This document shows, piece by piece, positions 1-9,287 of a stretch of DNA of 64,000 nt. Both the position numbers and the translations under genes were made by a program. How positions within the stretch are numbered: the stretch's first letter is position 1; every line of letters begins with the position of its first letter. The notes beneath the pieces were generated by a model. That model was not told the origin of the DNA and did no database searches. It saw nothing but the letters and a program-made list of their open reading frames with translations. The DNA is from Sorangium aterium (GTDB lineage: Bacteria; Myxococcota_A; Polyangia; Polyangiales; Polyangiaceae). The stretch covers positions 620,001-684,000 of the forward strand of contig NZ_JAQNDK010000002.1 in assembly GCF_028368935.1 (NCBI RefSeq), in the 5' to 3' direction.

Positions 1-2
1 CG

Positions 3-716
3 ACGCAGGCGAGCCCGCCGCCGGCCGGCGCAGGAGCGCACCCGAAGATCCCGGACAGCGGGTGGGATCCGGCCTGGAACACGATGCTCCCGGCGACCAC
101 GGCCGCGATGAAGCGGGCGCTCGTCTGCGATCCTTACGGCTGGCCGACGTGGACCGACGCTCCGGCCGCGAACGAGGACAAACCCATCGTGTGCGCGACA
201 TGGCTCGAGCTGTTCGCGTTCTGCGCGTGGGACGGCGGGCGCCTGCCGACCCAGGCCGAGATGAACTACGCGGCCGCAGGCGGCGACGAGCAACGGCTGT
301 ATCCGTGGGGCTCTTCTCCCATCACCTCCGAAGACGCAGCCTACTGCTGCCAGGGCGAAGGCTCGACGTCGCTGCCCTGCGAGGACGCGTTTCCCCCGTG
401 GAGCCTCATCCACTGCACCACGGACGATCTCGCGCCCGTCGGCTCCTTTCCCAGGGGAGCGGGGCGCTGGGGCCAGCTCGATCTCGCCGGCGAGGCCTAC
501 AAGGTCACGCGCGACGCCGCCGACGACGACCGCCCGCTCGTGCCGTGCGCCGATTGCTCCCGCCTGGACAACCACGCTGCCCTGCGCGTCACGCACGGCG
601 GGAGCTTCGTCGCCGCCGGATACCGGCAGACGACGACCTACCGGGCACCCTACGAGACCAACGGACGCCACTACTATGTATCGGCGATGTGCGCGCGCGA
701 CCTGCCAGGGCCGTGA
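3..716 (+). CDS. Formylglycine-generating-enzyme-like (SUMF1/FGE fold) protein, 5' end outside window
   Basis: The reading frame is open from the left edge, so the true start lies upstream; only about 237 C-terminal residues are seen. The segment WDPAWN...LP, the block GRLPTQAEMNYAAAGG followed by YPWG, the HGGSF motif and the closing AMCARDL match the order of motifs in FGE-sulfatase domain proteins (usual forms RLPTEAEWEYAARGG, RGGSW and GFRCA). The usual Trp of AEWE is Met here. The fold is used by true formylglycine-generating enzymes and by many proteins of unknown target, often attached to kinases or lipoproteins in myxobacteria. The N-terminal part that would tell which type this is cannot be seen. 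It converges on the dehydrogenase gene with only 4 bases between stop codons. Confidence 0.8.
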   Translation, partial: TQASPPPAGAGAHPKIPDSGWDPAWNTMLPATTAAMKRALVCDPYGWPTWTDAPAANEDKPIVCATWLELFAFCAWDGGRLPTQAEMNYAAAGGDEQRLYPWGSSPITSEDAAYCCQGEGSTSLPCEDAFPPWSLIHCTTDDLAPVGSFPRGAGRWGQLDLAGEAYKVTRDAADDDRPLVPCADCSRLDNHAALRVTHGGSFVAAGYRQTTTYRAPYETNGRHYYVSAMCARDLPGP

Positions 717-720
717 GCCC

Positions 721-1593
721 TCAAGCGCTCTCGCGAAACACCTTGATGAGCGCGGCTGGCGACTCCGCCCCGTGGCCCGCGGCGACTCCCTTCCTGAAGA
801 GCGCCGCGGCGAACGCCGGGAGCTCGGCGTTGATCCTCGCTTCCCGCGCGTGCCGCTGGATGAGCTCGACGGCCTGCGCGCAGATCTCCAGCGTGGCCTC
901 CGAGGCCTCGTACGCTCCGGACTGGATGGAGTCCGCGTCGTGCTTGACCATCCCACCGATGGCCGGAGCGACGACGGCGGCCATGGCCCCGAAGTCGGCC
1001 ACGCGGATCCCTTCGGCCTCGCAGATGCGGGCGCCGTGGTAGAAGCCGAGGAGCCCCGCGAACAGGTGCGACAGGAACGCCAGGTCCATGGCCGCCGCCC
1101 AGCCGACCTTCTCCCCGAGGTAGCTCACGGTCCCGGCCGTGCTCTCGAGCAGCGGCTTGCTCTTCTCGTACGCCGAGCCCGAGCCCGAGACGAGGATGCT
1201 GCTCTCCGGCTTCCCCATCTGGCTCGGGGTGGCCAGGATGGCGCCGTCGAGGTAGTCGATGCCGCGCTGCTGCGCCCACGCTTCGAGGGTACGCGCGTCC
1301 TCGGGGCTGCCCGTGCTGAGCTGGACGAGCGCCTTGCCGGCGAGGGAGGAGATCACGTCGCGCCCCTCCAGCACGCCGTACGTCGCGCGGTAGTCGGTGA
1401 TGCAGGTGATCACGATCCCGCTCGCCTGCGCCGCTGCGGCCGCGCTCGGGGCCAGCACCGCTCCCTCCGCGACGAGCGGCGCGGCCTTCGCGATCGAGCG
1501 GTTCCAGACGGTGACGCGAGAGCCGCTGCGGAGCAATTCCCGAGCGAGCGCGGTGCCCATGAGACCCAGACCGATGACAGTGACTTCACGCAT
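721..1593 (-). CDS. NAD(P)-dependent oxidoreductase, imine-reductase / 3-hydroxyisobutyrate-dehydrogenase-like
   Basis: The 290-residue product starts with a Rossmann nucleotide-binding motif (VIGLGLMG, residues 6-13), as in the 6-phosphogluconate/3-hydroxyisobutyrate dehydrogenase superfamily. The segment YLDGAILATPSQMG (about 114-127) followed by SSILVSGS and the helical C-terminal domain with Asp170 in AAAMDLAFLS resemble bacterial imine reductases/reductive aminases, which reduce C=N bonds with NADPH; the exact substrate is not deducible. The start was chosen at 1593 because AAGGAG lies 6 bases upstream; the open frame continues further upstream only as overlap with the AraC gene. It is divergent from that regulator across about 180 bases, which suggests the regulator controls it. 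Confidence 0.85.
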   Translation of the reverse strand: MREVTVIGLGLMGTALARELLRSGSRVTVWNRSIAKAAPLVAEGAVLAPSAAAAAQASGIVITCITDYRATYGVLEGRDVISSLAGKALVQLSTGSPEDARTLEAWAQQRGIDYLDGAILATPSQMGKPESSILVSGSGSAYEKSKPLLESTAGTVSYLGEKVGWAAAMDLAFLSHLFAGLLGFYHGARICEAEGIRVADFGAMAAVVAPAIGGMVKHDADSIQSGAYEASEATLEICAQAVELIQRHAREARINAELPAFAAALFRKGVAAGHGAESPAALIKVFRESA

Positions 1594-1773
1594 GTGAGCT
1601 CCTTCGTTTGCGGCCCGTCTGCCGATGACGGGCGCGCCTTCGTGGCCGCCAAGGTGGGGGCCTGCGACCCGGGCCGTCGCGCACGATCGGACGCCCGGCG
1701 AGCACGTTCGGACGGCGGCGAGCGCGGAGCCGCCCTGTGGCGCGCCGCTCGGCGCCGGTGGATACTGGCCGGG

Positions 1774-2619
1774 ATGCAGGTCATCGGACCGACCCGAGCT
1801 CCCATCCGACTGGAGCCGTCCGTGGGCGCGCCGCGCCCGTACGTCGGGGTACATGTCGGCGTTCACTCGACCCAGCCAGGCGTGATCGCGCTCGAGGCCT
1901 CGCAGGATCATCGGGTGAAGATCCATGCGGGCGCGCCGGTACGCGGGGCCTGCCGCGCCGATCGGTTCGTCTACACGCGCGGCGACGTGGACCTGATCCC
2001 CGCCGGAGCCTCGGACGTCTGGCAGGAGGACGACGCGGGCACCTCGCTCATCCTGGCGCTGTCCCCTTCGCTGCTGCGCCGGGTCGCAGCGGACATGGGG
2101 CTCGATCCCGACAAAGCCGGCCTGGAGCCGCGCCACCAGATCAGGGACCCGCAGATCGAGCACATCGCCTGGGCGCTCGACGCCGAGCGCAGGGCCGGCG
2201 ATCCGACCGGGCTTCTCTACAGGGAGAGCCTCGGCGTCGCGCTCGCCGCGCACCTCCTCGGCCGTTACAAGGCGCCGGGCCGCCTGCGGCGAGGGCTGTC
2301 TGCGCCGCAGCTACGGCGCGTGACGGCGTACATCGAGGAGCACCTCGATCACGACCTGTCGCTCGATCGGCTGGCCGGCGTCGCCGGGGTCAGCGCGTCT
2401 CACCTCAAGACGCTGTTCAAGCGGTCGACCGGCGTGCCGGTGCACGAGTACGTGATCCAGCGCCGGGTGGAGCGCGCGAAGGCGCTGCTCCTGCGCGGCG
2501 ACCTGCCCGCCAGCCAGGTGGCGATCGAGGCGGGGTTCGCGCACCAGAGCCACATGGCGAGGTGCATGCGCCGCGTCCTCGGCGTGACGCCGGCAAAGGT
2601 GGCGGCCAGAGCGCGTTGA
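1774..2619 (+). CDS. AraC-family transcriptional regulator
   Basis: A 281-residue protein. The last 100 residues form the double helix-turn-helix of the AraC/XylS family: LSLDRLAGVAGVSASHLKTL is the first helix-turn-helix and SQVAIEAGFAHQSHMARCMR the second, followed by the usual G-V-T-P end. The N-terminal 170 residues look like a cupin-type ligand-binding domain (…GDVDLIPAGASDVWQ…), so it probably senses a small molecule. The ATG at 1774 was chosen; an in-frame GTG 36 bases upstream is an alternative. The gene is divergent from the imine-reductase-like dehydrogenase, its likely target. Confidence 0.88.
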   Translation: MQVIGPTRAPIRLEPSVGAPRPYVGVHVGVHSTQPGVIALEASQDHRVKIHAGAPVRGACRADRFVYTRGDVDLIPAGASDVWQEDDAGTSLILALSPSLLRRVAADMGLDPDKAGLEPRHQIRDPQIEHIAWALDAERRAGDPTGLLYRESLGVALAAHLLGRYKAPGRLRRGLSAPQLRRVTAYIEEHLDHDLSLDRLAGVAGVSASHLKTLFKRSTGVPVHEYVIQRRVERAKALLLRGDLPASQVAIEAGFAHQSHMARCMRRVLGVTPAKVAARAR

Positions 2620-2958
2620 ACCAGAGAAAACAGCCGCCAAGGCGAGCCGCAATGACGCCATACGCGCCAAGAAACCAGCGAAATAAACAGGAGAGGAAAT
2701 GCGGGGACAGCCCTGAGCAGCGCCGGCGCCGCGATCCGCCCTCAGGGGCAGCCGTTGGCCGCGCCCGGGGTCGCCGGCGCGGGCGCGATGAACGCGCCCG
2801 TCCCGTCGGGGCAGCGGCTCGCCTTCTGCCCGCCGGTGCTCCCGGCCGGGCGCGACAGCCGGGGTCTCCGCCGGTTACGCTGTGGCAAACTGCCCCGCTG
2901 CACGGGGCCTCGCGGCATGAACTCCGGCGGCCCGCGAGTGCTAGAGTTGCCGTCATCC
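2620..2958. other. Intergenic region without recognised gene
   Basis: This 339-base stretch separates the AraC gene from polX. Its first 80 bases are less GC-rich than the surroundings. Open frames crossing it are extensions of polX upstream of its likely start and have no recognisable protein signature. No strong hairpin or promoter was identified. Confidence 0.5.
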
Positions 2959-4686
2959 ATGCTCGACAAGCTCGACATCGCCCGCGCCCTCCGCGAGACG
3001 GGCACGCTCCTCCAGATCAAGGGGGAGAACCCGTTCAGAGCGCGCGCTTACGAGACGGGGGCCGAGGCGCTGGAGCAGCTCACGGACGACCTCGGCGCGC
3101 TCGTCAGGAGCAAGAAGCTCACCGGCATCAAGGGCATCGGCCCGGCGCTCGCAGCCCAGATCGCCGAGCTCTACCAGACGGGGCGCTCCGGGCAGCTCGA
3201 GGAGCTCCGCGCCGAGCTGCCCAGCGGCGTGCTGGAGCTCGCCCAGGTGCCGGGCATGAGCCTCAAGCGGATGAAGGCGTTGCACGAGGCGCTCGGCATC
3301 GGCAGCGTGGAGGAGCTGAAGAGGGCCTGTCTCGCCGGGAAGGTCCGGGCCGTGAAGGGCTTCGGGGCGAAGACCGAGGCGAGCCTGCTCGAGGGCATCG
3401 CCCGCTATGAGGCGCGCGACGAGCGCGTCCTCCTCGTCGACGCGCTCGAGGCGGCCGAGCCGCTGCTCGCCCACGTGCGCGGGTGCGACGCGACCGAGCG
3501 GGCCGATCTCGCGGGCTCGATCCGGCGCTGGGAAGAGACGGTGGCTGCCATCGACCTCGTGGCGGCGGCCGACGACGCCGCGCAGGTGATCGATTGTTTC
3601 GTCCGGTCCCCGCAGGTCGCCGAGGTCGAGGAGCGCGGCGACGCGCGTTGCAGGGTAAGGCTCTCGGGAGGCCTGCGCGGCGAGCTCCTCTGCGTGCCGC
3701 CCCGGGACTACGCCGCTGCGCTTCACCACCGGACGGGGGCGCCCGACTACCTCTCGGCGCTCGGCTCGCTCGCGCGCGAGCTGGGGCTCACGCTCGACGA
3801 GAGAGGGCTCTCGCGGGGCAAGAAACGCCTCTCCGTGAAGACGGAAGAGGACCTCTACGAGCACATCGGCATCCCGTACATCGCGCCCGAGCTCCGCGAG
3901 AGCGCGGAGGACATCATCGCTGCCGTGGAGCGCGCCGCGCGGGCGGGCCGCGAGGGGGAGCTCGTCGAGGAGGGCGATATCCAGGGGATGGTGCACTGCC
4001 ACACGGTGTACTCGGACGGCAAGAACACGGTCGAGGAGATGGCCCTGGAGGCCGAGGCGATGGGGATGAAATACCTCACCATCACCGATCACTCGCCCGC
4101 CGCCCATTACGCGAACGGCGTCGGCCTCGACCGGCTGAAGAAGCAGTGGGACGAGATCGCCCGCGTCCAGGAGCGCGTGAGCGTCAAGCTCCTCCGAGGC
4201 ACCGAGTCGGATATCCTCGAATCGGGGAAGCTCGATTATCCGGACGCGATCCTGGAGCAGCTCGACGTGATCATCGCGAGCATCCACTCGCGCATGAAGA
4301 TGGACGCCGACCAGATGACGCGCAGGCTCGTCAGCGCCATGCGGCTGCCGGTCTTCAAGATCTGGGGACACGCGCTCGGCCGGCTCATCCAGCGGCGCGA
4401 GCCGTTCGCGTGCCGCGTCGAGGAGGTGCTCGACGCCGTGGCCGAGTCGAGGGCCGCCGTCGAGGTGAACGGGGACCCGTACCGCCTCGACATGGAGCCC
4501 CGGTGGATCAAGGAGGCACGCAAGCGCGGTATCCGCTTCGTGATCTCGACGGACGCACACTCGACGACCGCGCTCCACAACCTGCGGTTCGGCGTGGGGA
4601 CCGCGCGGCGAGGCGGCCTCCGCCGGGACGAGGTGCTGAACGCGCGCGGCCTGGCGGCGTTCCAGAAGGCGGTCCGGCCCACCTGA
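2959..4686 (+). CDS. polX: PolX-type DNA polymerase/3'-5' exonuclease (PHP domain), with degenerate polymerase site
   Basis: The 575-residue length and domain order fit bacterial PolX (base-excision-repair polymerase with PHP exonuclease). Residues 1-150 carry two helix-hairpin-helix segments (TGIKGIGP about 55-62; VKGFGAKT about 132-139). The nucleotidyltransferase palm has AGSIRR at 185-190, but the following D-x-D is A-I-D (197-199) and the strand that should carry the third Asp reads GELLCV. The TGSKAHN-like motif is TGAPDYL. The PHP domain (about 340-575) is intact: HCHTVYSDG, ITDHS, GTESDI, ASIHS, WGHALGR and STDAH supply all expected metal ligands. It therefore probably keeps nuclease or phosphoesterase activity but may lack polymerase activity. 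The ATG at 2959 was chosen because family members begin close to this residue. Confidence 0.88.
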   Translation: MLDKLDIARALRETGTLLQIKGENPFRARAYETGAEALEQLTDDLGALVRSKKLTGIKGIGPALAAQIAELYQTGRSGQLEELRAELPSGVLELAQVPGMSLKRMKALHEALGIGSVEELKRACLAGKVRAVKGFGAKTEASLLEGIARYEARDERVLLVDALEAAEPLLAHVRGCDATERADLAGSIRRWEETVAAIDLVAAADDAAQVIDCFVRSPQVAEVEERGDARCRVRLSGGLRGELLCVPPRDYAAALHHRTGAPDYLSALGSLARELGLTLDERGLSRGKKRLSVKTEEDLYEHIGIPYIAPELRESAEDIIAAVERAARAGREGELVEEGDIQGMVHCHTVYSDGKNTVEEMALEAEAMGMKYLTITDHSPAAHYANGVGLDRLKKQWDEIARVQERVSVKLLRGTESDILESGKLDYPDAILEQLDVIIASIHSRMKMDADQMTRRLVSAMRLPVFKIWGHALGRLIQRREPFACRVEEVLDAVAESRAAVEVNGDPYRLDMEPRWIKEARKRGIRFVISTDAHSTTALHNLRFGVGTARRGGLRRDEVLNARGLAAFQKAVRPT

Positions 4687-4855
4687 GCGCGCCCTGAGCG
4701 TGGCAGCGTGCGGCCCGGACGCTGCAGACACCGCACGAGCCGCCTCCGTTCAGCGGTCGGCCGTCCGCGGCAACCCTGCGCGCCGCGCGTGACGCGCGCG
4801 TCATGGCCGACAGCACCTCGACAGGCGGTGCGCGTCGTGTGACCGTTGAGCTGTC

Positions 4856-6256
4856 ATGCCAATGCCCATGCCGACCCCTGCGCCTGCAGAGAACATCGTC
4901 GCTCTCATCGGGCATACCCCGATGATCCATGTGACTCAGCTCGACGCCGGCCCGTGCGAGCTCTTCCTCAAGATGGAGAGCCAGAACCCGGGCGGCAGCA
5001 TCAAGGATCGCATCGGCCTGTCGATGATCGAGGCGGCCGAGCGCGCTGGCCAGCTCGGGGGCGAGCGGCGCCATGTGGTCGAGGCGACGGCGGGCAACAC
5101 AGGGCTCGGGCTGGCGCTCGTCGCGGCGCAGAAGGGCTACCGGCTCACGCTCGTGATCCCGGACAAGATGAGCCAGGAGAAGGTGTTCCACCTGAAGGCG
5201 CTCGGCGCGCAGGTGGTGATGACACGCTCTGACGTCGAGAAGGGCCACCCGAGCTATTACCAGGACCTGGCGGCCCGCATCGCGCGCGAGGAGGGCGCGT
5301 TCTACGTGAACCAGTTCGAGAACCCGGCGAACGCGCTCGCCCACGAGACAGGGACCGGCCCCGAGATCGACGCGCAGCTCGATCGAAGGATCGACGCGAT
5401 GGTGTGCGGCGTCGGCTCCGGCGGCACCATGACCGGGCTCTCGCGCTACTTCGCCAGGGCGCAGCCGCGCTGTGAGATGGTGCTCGCCGATCCGGAGGGC
5501 TCGGTGCTGGCGGGCTACGTCAAGACCGGCAAGCTCGGCAAGGCGGGCTCGTGGCTCGTGGAGGGTATCGGGGAGGACTTCCTCCCCCCGATCCTCGACC
5601 TCACCCATGTCAAGCACGCTTACACGATCTCCGACAGGGAGAGCCTGGAGACGGCGCGGCTGCTCCTCTCCAGGACGGGCATCCTCGCCGGCTCGTCGTC
5701 CGGGACGCTGCTCGCGGCGGCCCTGCGCTACTGCCGCGAGCAGTCGTCGCCGAAGCGCGTCTGCACCCTCGTCTGCGACAGCGGCAACAAGTACCTGTCG
5801 AAGATGTACAACGATTTCTGGATGGCCGATCAGGGCTTCACCGATCGCGCGCCGACAGGGGATCTGCGCGACGTGATCACCCGCCGCCACGCCGACAGGG
5901 CGGTGGTCACGGTGCAGCGATCGGACGCGCTCCTCGTGGCCTATGCGAGGATGAAGCTCTACGACGTGTCGCAGCTGCCCGTCCTGGAGGACGGCAAGAT
6001 CATCGGCATTCTCGACGAGTCCGACCTCCTCCTCGCGGCCGTCGACGACGTGACGCGCTTCCGCCAGTCGGTCGAGTCTGCGATGACGACGCGGCTCCGG
6101 ACGGTCGACGTGAGGACGCCGATCCGGGATCTCCTCCCGATGTTCGACGCGGGGCTCGTGCCGATCGTGACCGATGGTGACGAGTTCGTCGGGCTGGTCA
6201 CCCGCATCGACCTGATCAACTACCTGCGACGCCGGGTGAAGCTGCACGAGGTGTGA
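4856..6256 (+). CDS. Cystathionine beta-synthase (PLP enzyme with C-terminal CBS pair)
   Basis: A 466-residue enzyme of the PLP fold-type II cysteine synthase/cystathionine beta-synthase family. The PLP lysine is Lys50 in NPGGSIKDR; the substrate loop TAGNTG and the phosphate-binding GSGGTMTG follow in the expected order. The C-terminal 125 residues hold two CBS motifs (AVVTVQRSDALLVAYARM…GILDESDLLLA and LRTVDVRTPIRDLLPMF…GLVTRIDLINYL), as in the regulated enzyme of the transsulfuration pathway that joins serine and homocysteine. A CBS-bearing O-acetylserine-type enzyme is the main alternative. Start ATG 4856; an in-frame ATG at 4862 is equally possible. Gene ends 59 bases before the cyclase gene and may be co-transcribed with it. 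Confidence 0.92.
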   Translation: MPMPMPTPAPAENIVALIGHTPMIHVTQLDAGPCELFLKMESQNPGGSIKDRIGLSMIEAAERAGQLGGERRHVVEATAGNTGLGLALVAAQKGYRLTLVIPDKMSQEKVFHLKALGAQVVMTRSDVEKGHPSYYQDLAARIAREEGAFYVNQFENPANALAHETGTGPEIDAQLDRRIDAMVCGVGSGGTMTGLSRYFARAQPRCEMVLADPEGSVLAGYVKTGKLGKAGSWLVEGIGEDFLPPILDLTHVKHAYTISDRESLETARLLLSRTGILAGSSSGTLLAAALRYCREQSSPKRVCTLVCDSGNKYLSKMYNDFWMADQGFTDRAPTGDLRDVITRRHADRAVVTVQRSDALLVAYARMKLYDVSQLPVLEDGKIIGILDESDLLLAAVDDVTRFRQSVESAMTTRLRTVDVRTPIRDLLPMFDAGLVPIVTDGDEFVGLVTRIDLINYLRRRVKLHEV

Positions 6257-6315
6257 GCCGGCCCGGCGCGAGGGCCCGGCCATCCACCTTGCGGCGGCAG
6301 CGCGCTTGTGGCGAC

Positions 6316-7203
6316 ATGTGCGCCATGCAAAAGGCGCAGGGAACCGACGTGGTCAGCTTCCTTCATGCGGGCGTCAGGGGGGCCGCGGCGTACGCGCTGT
6401 GCCCGGCGGCGCTCGCCCTCTCGGCGTGCGCGCCCGCTGCGGCGTCGCCGCCCGTCGCGGCGCCGCAGGCCGCGCCCGCGGTCCTCGACATCGCCGCGGC
6501 GCGGGTGGTCGATCTGACGCACCCGATCACGCCGGAGATGCCGCTGTATCCTGGCAGCAAGCCGTATGCATCGGAGACGGTCCGCACCGTCGAGAAGGAC
6601 TCGTACTACCTCAACCGGTTCTCGATGGACGAGCACGCGGGCACGCACGTGGACGCGCCGGCACACTTCAAGGCCGGGACGCCGACGGTCGAGCAGATCG
6701 CGCCGGAGCACCTCGCGGGGCCGGCGGCGGTCGTGGACGTGACGGCGAAGGTCGCGGCGAGCCCCGACCACCAGGTCACCGTGGACGATCTCCGGGGCTG
6801 GGAGGCGCGGCATGGGGCGCTCGGCGCGAGGCACATCGTGCTGATCCGGACGGGGTGGGGGGCCCGCTGGTCCGAGCCGGCGAAGTTCCTGAACCAGGAC
6901 GCGAAGGGCGTGATGCACTTTCCCGGGGTCTCCGTGGAGGCGAGCCGCTACCTGAGCGAGCGCGGCGTGCGCTGCATCGGTATCGACACGCTGTCGACCG
7001 ATCCGGGGCCGAGCCAGACGTTCGATCAGCACAAGGCGTTCCTCGGCGTGGGCGGCTACCACATCGAGAACCTGGCCAACCTAGAGCAGCTCCCCGAGGC
7101 CGGGGCGGTCGTGGTGGTCGCGCCGCTCCCGCTCGTGCGCGGCAGCGGCGCGCCCGCCCGGGTGCTGGCGCTGGTGCCGGCCTCCGGCGAGCCGGCGAGA
7201 TAG
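6316..7203 (+). CDS. Cyclase-family (kynurenine formamidase-like) lipoprotein, copy 1
   Basis: The 295-residue product has a hydrophobic N-terminal segment ending in the lipobox LSAC (about residue 38), so it is probably an envelope lipoprotein. The mature part is a cyclase/kynurenine-formamidase (KynB-like) domain: DLTHPITPEMPLYPG, the metal-binding signature HAGTHVDAPAHF and a GVGGYHIENL segment near the C-terminus. The family hydrolyses arylformamides or cyclic amides; the substrate here is unknown. The gene is paralogous to the one at 17731, with similarity also upstream of the start codon; that copy lacks the signal peptide. ATG 6316 or the ATG at 6325 may be used. Confidence 0.85.
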   Translation: MCAMQKAQGTDVVSFLHAGVRGAAAYALCPAALALSACAPAAASPPVAAPQAAPAVLDIAAARVVDLTHPITPEMPLYPGSKPYASETVRTVEKDSYYLNRFSMDEHAGTHVDAPAHFKAGTPTVEQIAPEHLAGPAAVVDVTAKVAASPDHQVTVDDLRGWEARHGALGARHIVLIRTGWGARWSEPAKFLNQDAKGVMHFPGVSVEASRYLSERGVRCIGIDTLSTDPGPSQTFDQHKAFLGVGGYHIENLANLEQLPEAGAVVVVAPLPLVRGSGAPARVLALVPASGEPAR

Positions 7204-7674
7204 CACGGCACCAGCACCGCGTCGCGTCAGCGCGGAGGACGCGGCCGAGTTCATCCGAGCATGCGCAGGCCGACATCAACGCACTTACATGGCCGTCCAA
7301 TCCGCAACGGAAGTTGACGGCCGCTGCTTGCGACAGCCTGCAGCACTGCTGGCTGTCCCCAGCAACCGACACCCCGTCGCGCTCGCGACACCCGGTCGAT
7401 TCGCACCTTCCGATCCGTTGATTCCATGCAGAAGACGCGCGGGCCTGCGGGGCCTTCCCCGCCGGCCAGGCGCGCGGCGCCGACGGCACGCAGCCTGCTT
7501 GTAGGTCAGGACGAGGCGCGCAGCGCGGGACCTGATTCCTGTCGGCACCGGCCGGCGACCACCTCCGCAAATCGCCTCGTGATCACGTCGTGATCGCGTC
7601 GCAGGGGGTTCGTCGGCTCCTCCGAACGACAGGCCCAGCGGCGCGGAATGTACACCGCAACCACAGGAGTGAGC
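7204..7674. other. Intergenic region without recognised gene
   Basis: A 471-base gap between the cyclase and the Ala-rich lipoprotein. Short open frames occur on both strands but show no family signature. It must contain the promoter of the downstream lipoprotein, though no clear -35/-10 pair was recognised. Confidence 0.5.
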
Positions 7675-9141
7675 ATGAGAACGATCTCTTCGAAGTGCAG
7701 CGTCTTGGCCTTGGTGATCGGCGTCTCGATGGCCTTGGGATGTTCTTCCGGGTCCGGTGGCTCATCCTCGGAGGGCGAGCCGCAGACCGGAGACGGCGCG
7801 CTCGCGATCGTCAACGGACACGTGACCGACGAGGGCTCTGGGTCTCACGACCACAGCCTCGCCGGCGAGAGCACCGTCGCGAGCACGAAGACGGTCCGCG
7901 TCTCTCATCTGCTCGAGAGCGGAGCACTCGAGTCGCTGGCAGAGACCACGATCGACGCGGAGGGGGCCTTCTCCGCGGAGGTCCCGGTGGACGCAAAGCC
8001 GCTCATCGTGCAGGCCCTCGACGGCTCGGGCCAGGTGATCGGCTCCGCGTTCCTGGATGCGGCAGGGAGCGCCGCGGGCGAGATCACCGTCGCGGCGCCG
8101 ATCTCGACCGAGAGCTCGGTCGAGGCGCTCGTGCTCATCGATCTCGCCGCCAGCGTCGCGGTGGACGCCACCGTGGCGACGGACGTGCGCGCGTTCGTCG
8201 ACGCGGAGCTCGCCGCCGCGGTCGCGGCCGCGGCGTCGGCCGGCGCTGAGACCAAGGCGGTCGTGAAGGCGATCGCGGGGGCGACCCTGGGAGCGCACCA
8301 CGCGGAGCTGCGCGCGCTCGCAGCCGCGGGCGCGAACATCGACGCGGGCGCGCTCGCCAGCGCGGAGCTGGAGGCCGCCCAGACCCTGAACGCGGCGCTG
8401 GATAGCGAGGTCCCCGCCGGCGAGGCGACCGCTCAGTTCCTCGCGGAGGTCGACGCCGCGCTGGACGCCGCAGGAGCCGCCGCCGATGTGCGCGCCCAGG
8501 CGCAGGCCGCGGCCAGCATGACCTTCCGCGCCGACCTCAGCGCTGCGCTCGACGCGTCCGCGGACGTGGAGGGGGTCCTCTTCGCCTGTGCCCACGCCGC
8601 CGCACAGCTGGAGGCGCGCGCGACCGCGCAGGCGACCACGGAGATCGCCAAGATGAGCGGCGCCGCGCAGGCCACCGTCGACGCGATCGCGGACGCAGGC
8701 GCCAAGCTGCAGGCGGACGTGGCCGCAGCAGCCAGCATGGACGCGATCATGACGGCGCGCACCGACTTCGTCACGAGCCTCTCTGGCGAGGCGCAGCCTG
8801 AGGCCGACGGTGCGCTCGGCCTCCTGGTGGGCACCACCGCCGACGCTAAGGCGGCGCTGCGGGCGGTCCTCGATGCCACGGTCGACCTCAACGTGCAGCT
8901 CGACGCCGACCTGAAGGCCGCGCTCTCGGCCTACCTCGACGCCGAGGCGCACGCCGACGCGAGCGCGTCGGCCAGCCTCGACGCCGAGCTGGACGGCATC
9001 GTCGAGGCCTACGCGAAGTTCGCGGCGGGGATCGAGGCGCTCGCGCCGACGCTCACCGCGGCGGCCGTCAGCGACGCGCAGGCCGGGGCGGTGACCCAGG
9101 TCCTCTGCTCCGCGCAGACCATGTTCCACACGCCGATGTGA
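7675..9141 (+). CDS. Alanine-rich putative lipoprotein of unknown function
   Basis: Product of 488 residues. The N-terminus has a signal peptide with lipobox ALGC followed by a Ser/Gly-rich linker, typical of myxobacterial lipoproteins. Residues about 40-130 look like a beta-sandwich of the carboxypeptidase-regulatory/Ig type (TTIDAEGAFSAEVPVDAKPLIVQA). The remaining 350 residues are extremely rich in Ala with regularly placed Asp, Glu and Leu, which predicts long amphipathic helices rather than a known enzyme. Start ATG 7675 has AGGAG 6 bases upstream. It stands alone, convergent with the FHA/sigma-54 activator. No function is assigned. Confidence 0.75.
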   Translation: MRTISSKCSVLALVIGVSMALGCSSGSGGSSSEGEPQTGDGALAIVNGHVTDEGSGSHDHSLAGESTVASTKTVRVSHLLESGALESLAETTIDAEGAFSAEVPVDAKPLIVQALDGSGQVIGSAFLDAAGSAAGEITVAAPISTESSVEALVLIDLAASVAVDATVATDVRAFVDAELAAAVAAAASAGAETKAVVKAIAGATLGAHHAELRALAAAGANIDAGALASAELEAAQTLNAALDSEVPAGEATAQFLAEVDAALDAAGAAADVRAQAQAAASMTFRADLSAALDASADVEGVLFACAHAAAQLEARATAQATTEIAKMSGAAQATVDAIADAGAKLQADVAAAASMDAIMTARTDFVTSLSGEAQPEADGALGLLVGTTADAKAALRAVLDATVDLNVQLDADLKAALSAYLDAEAHADASASASLDAELDGIVEAYAKFAAGIEALAPTLTAAAVSDAQAGAVTQVLCSAQTMFHTPM

Positions 9142-9177
9142 TCCGAGGTCGCCGCGGCCGGGTTCGACCGTGAACAT

Positions 9178-9220
9178 GGGAGGGCGAACCGGGGAACTCC
9201 TCCACGCCCTCCTCCCGGTT
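9178..9220. terminator. Possible hairpin between convergent genes
   Basis: GGAGGGCG (9179-9186) pairs with CGCCCTCC (9205-9212), and the overlapping arms AACCGGG (9187-9193) and CCCGGTT (9214-9220) form an alternative stem. It lies between two stop codons facing each other. There is no T-run on either side, so intrinsic termination is uncertain. Confidence 0.3.
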
Positions 9221-9287
9221 GGATGCGGTGTCATGACCCCTTGCCGGGCCGCCCGGCACGTCGGTGCCAGGGATGATCCACGGACGC

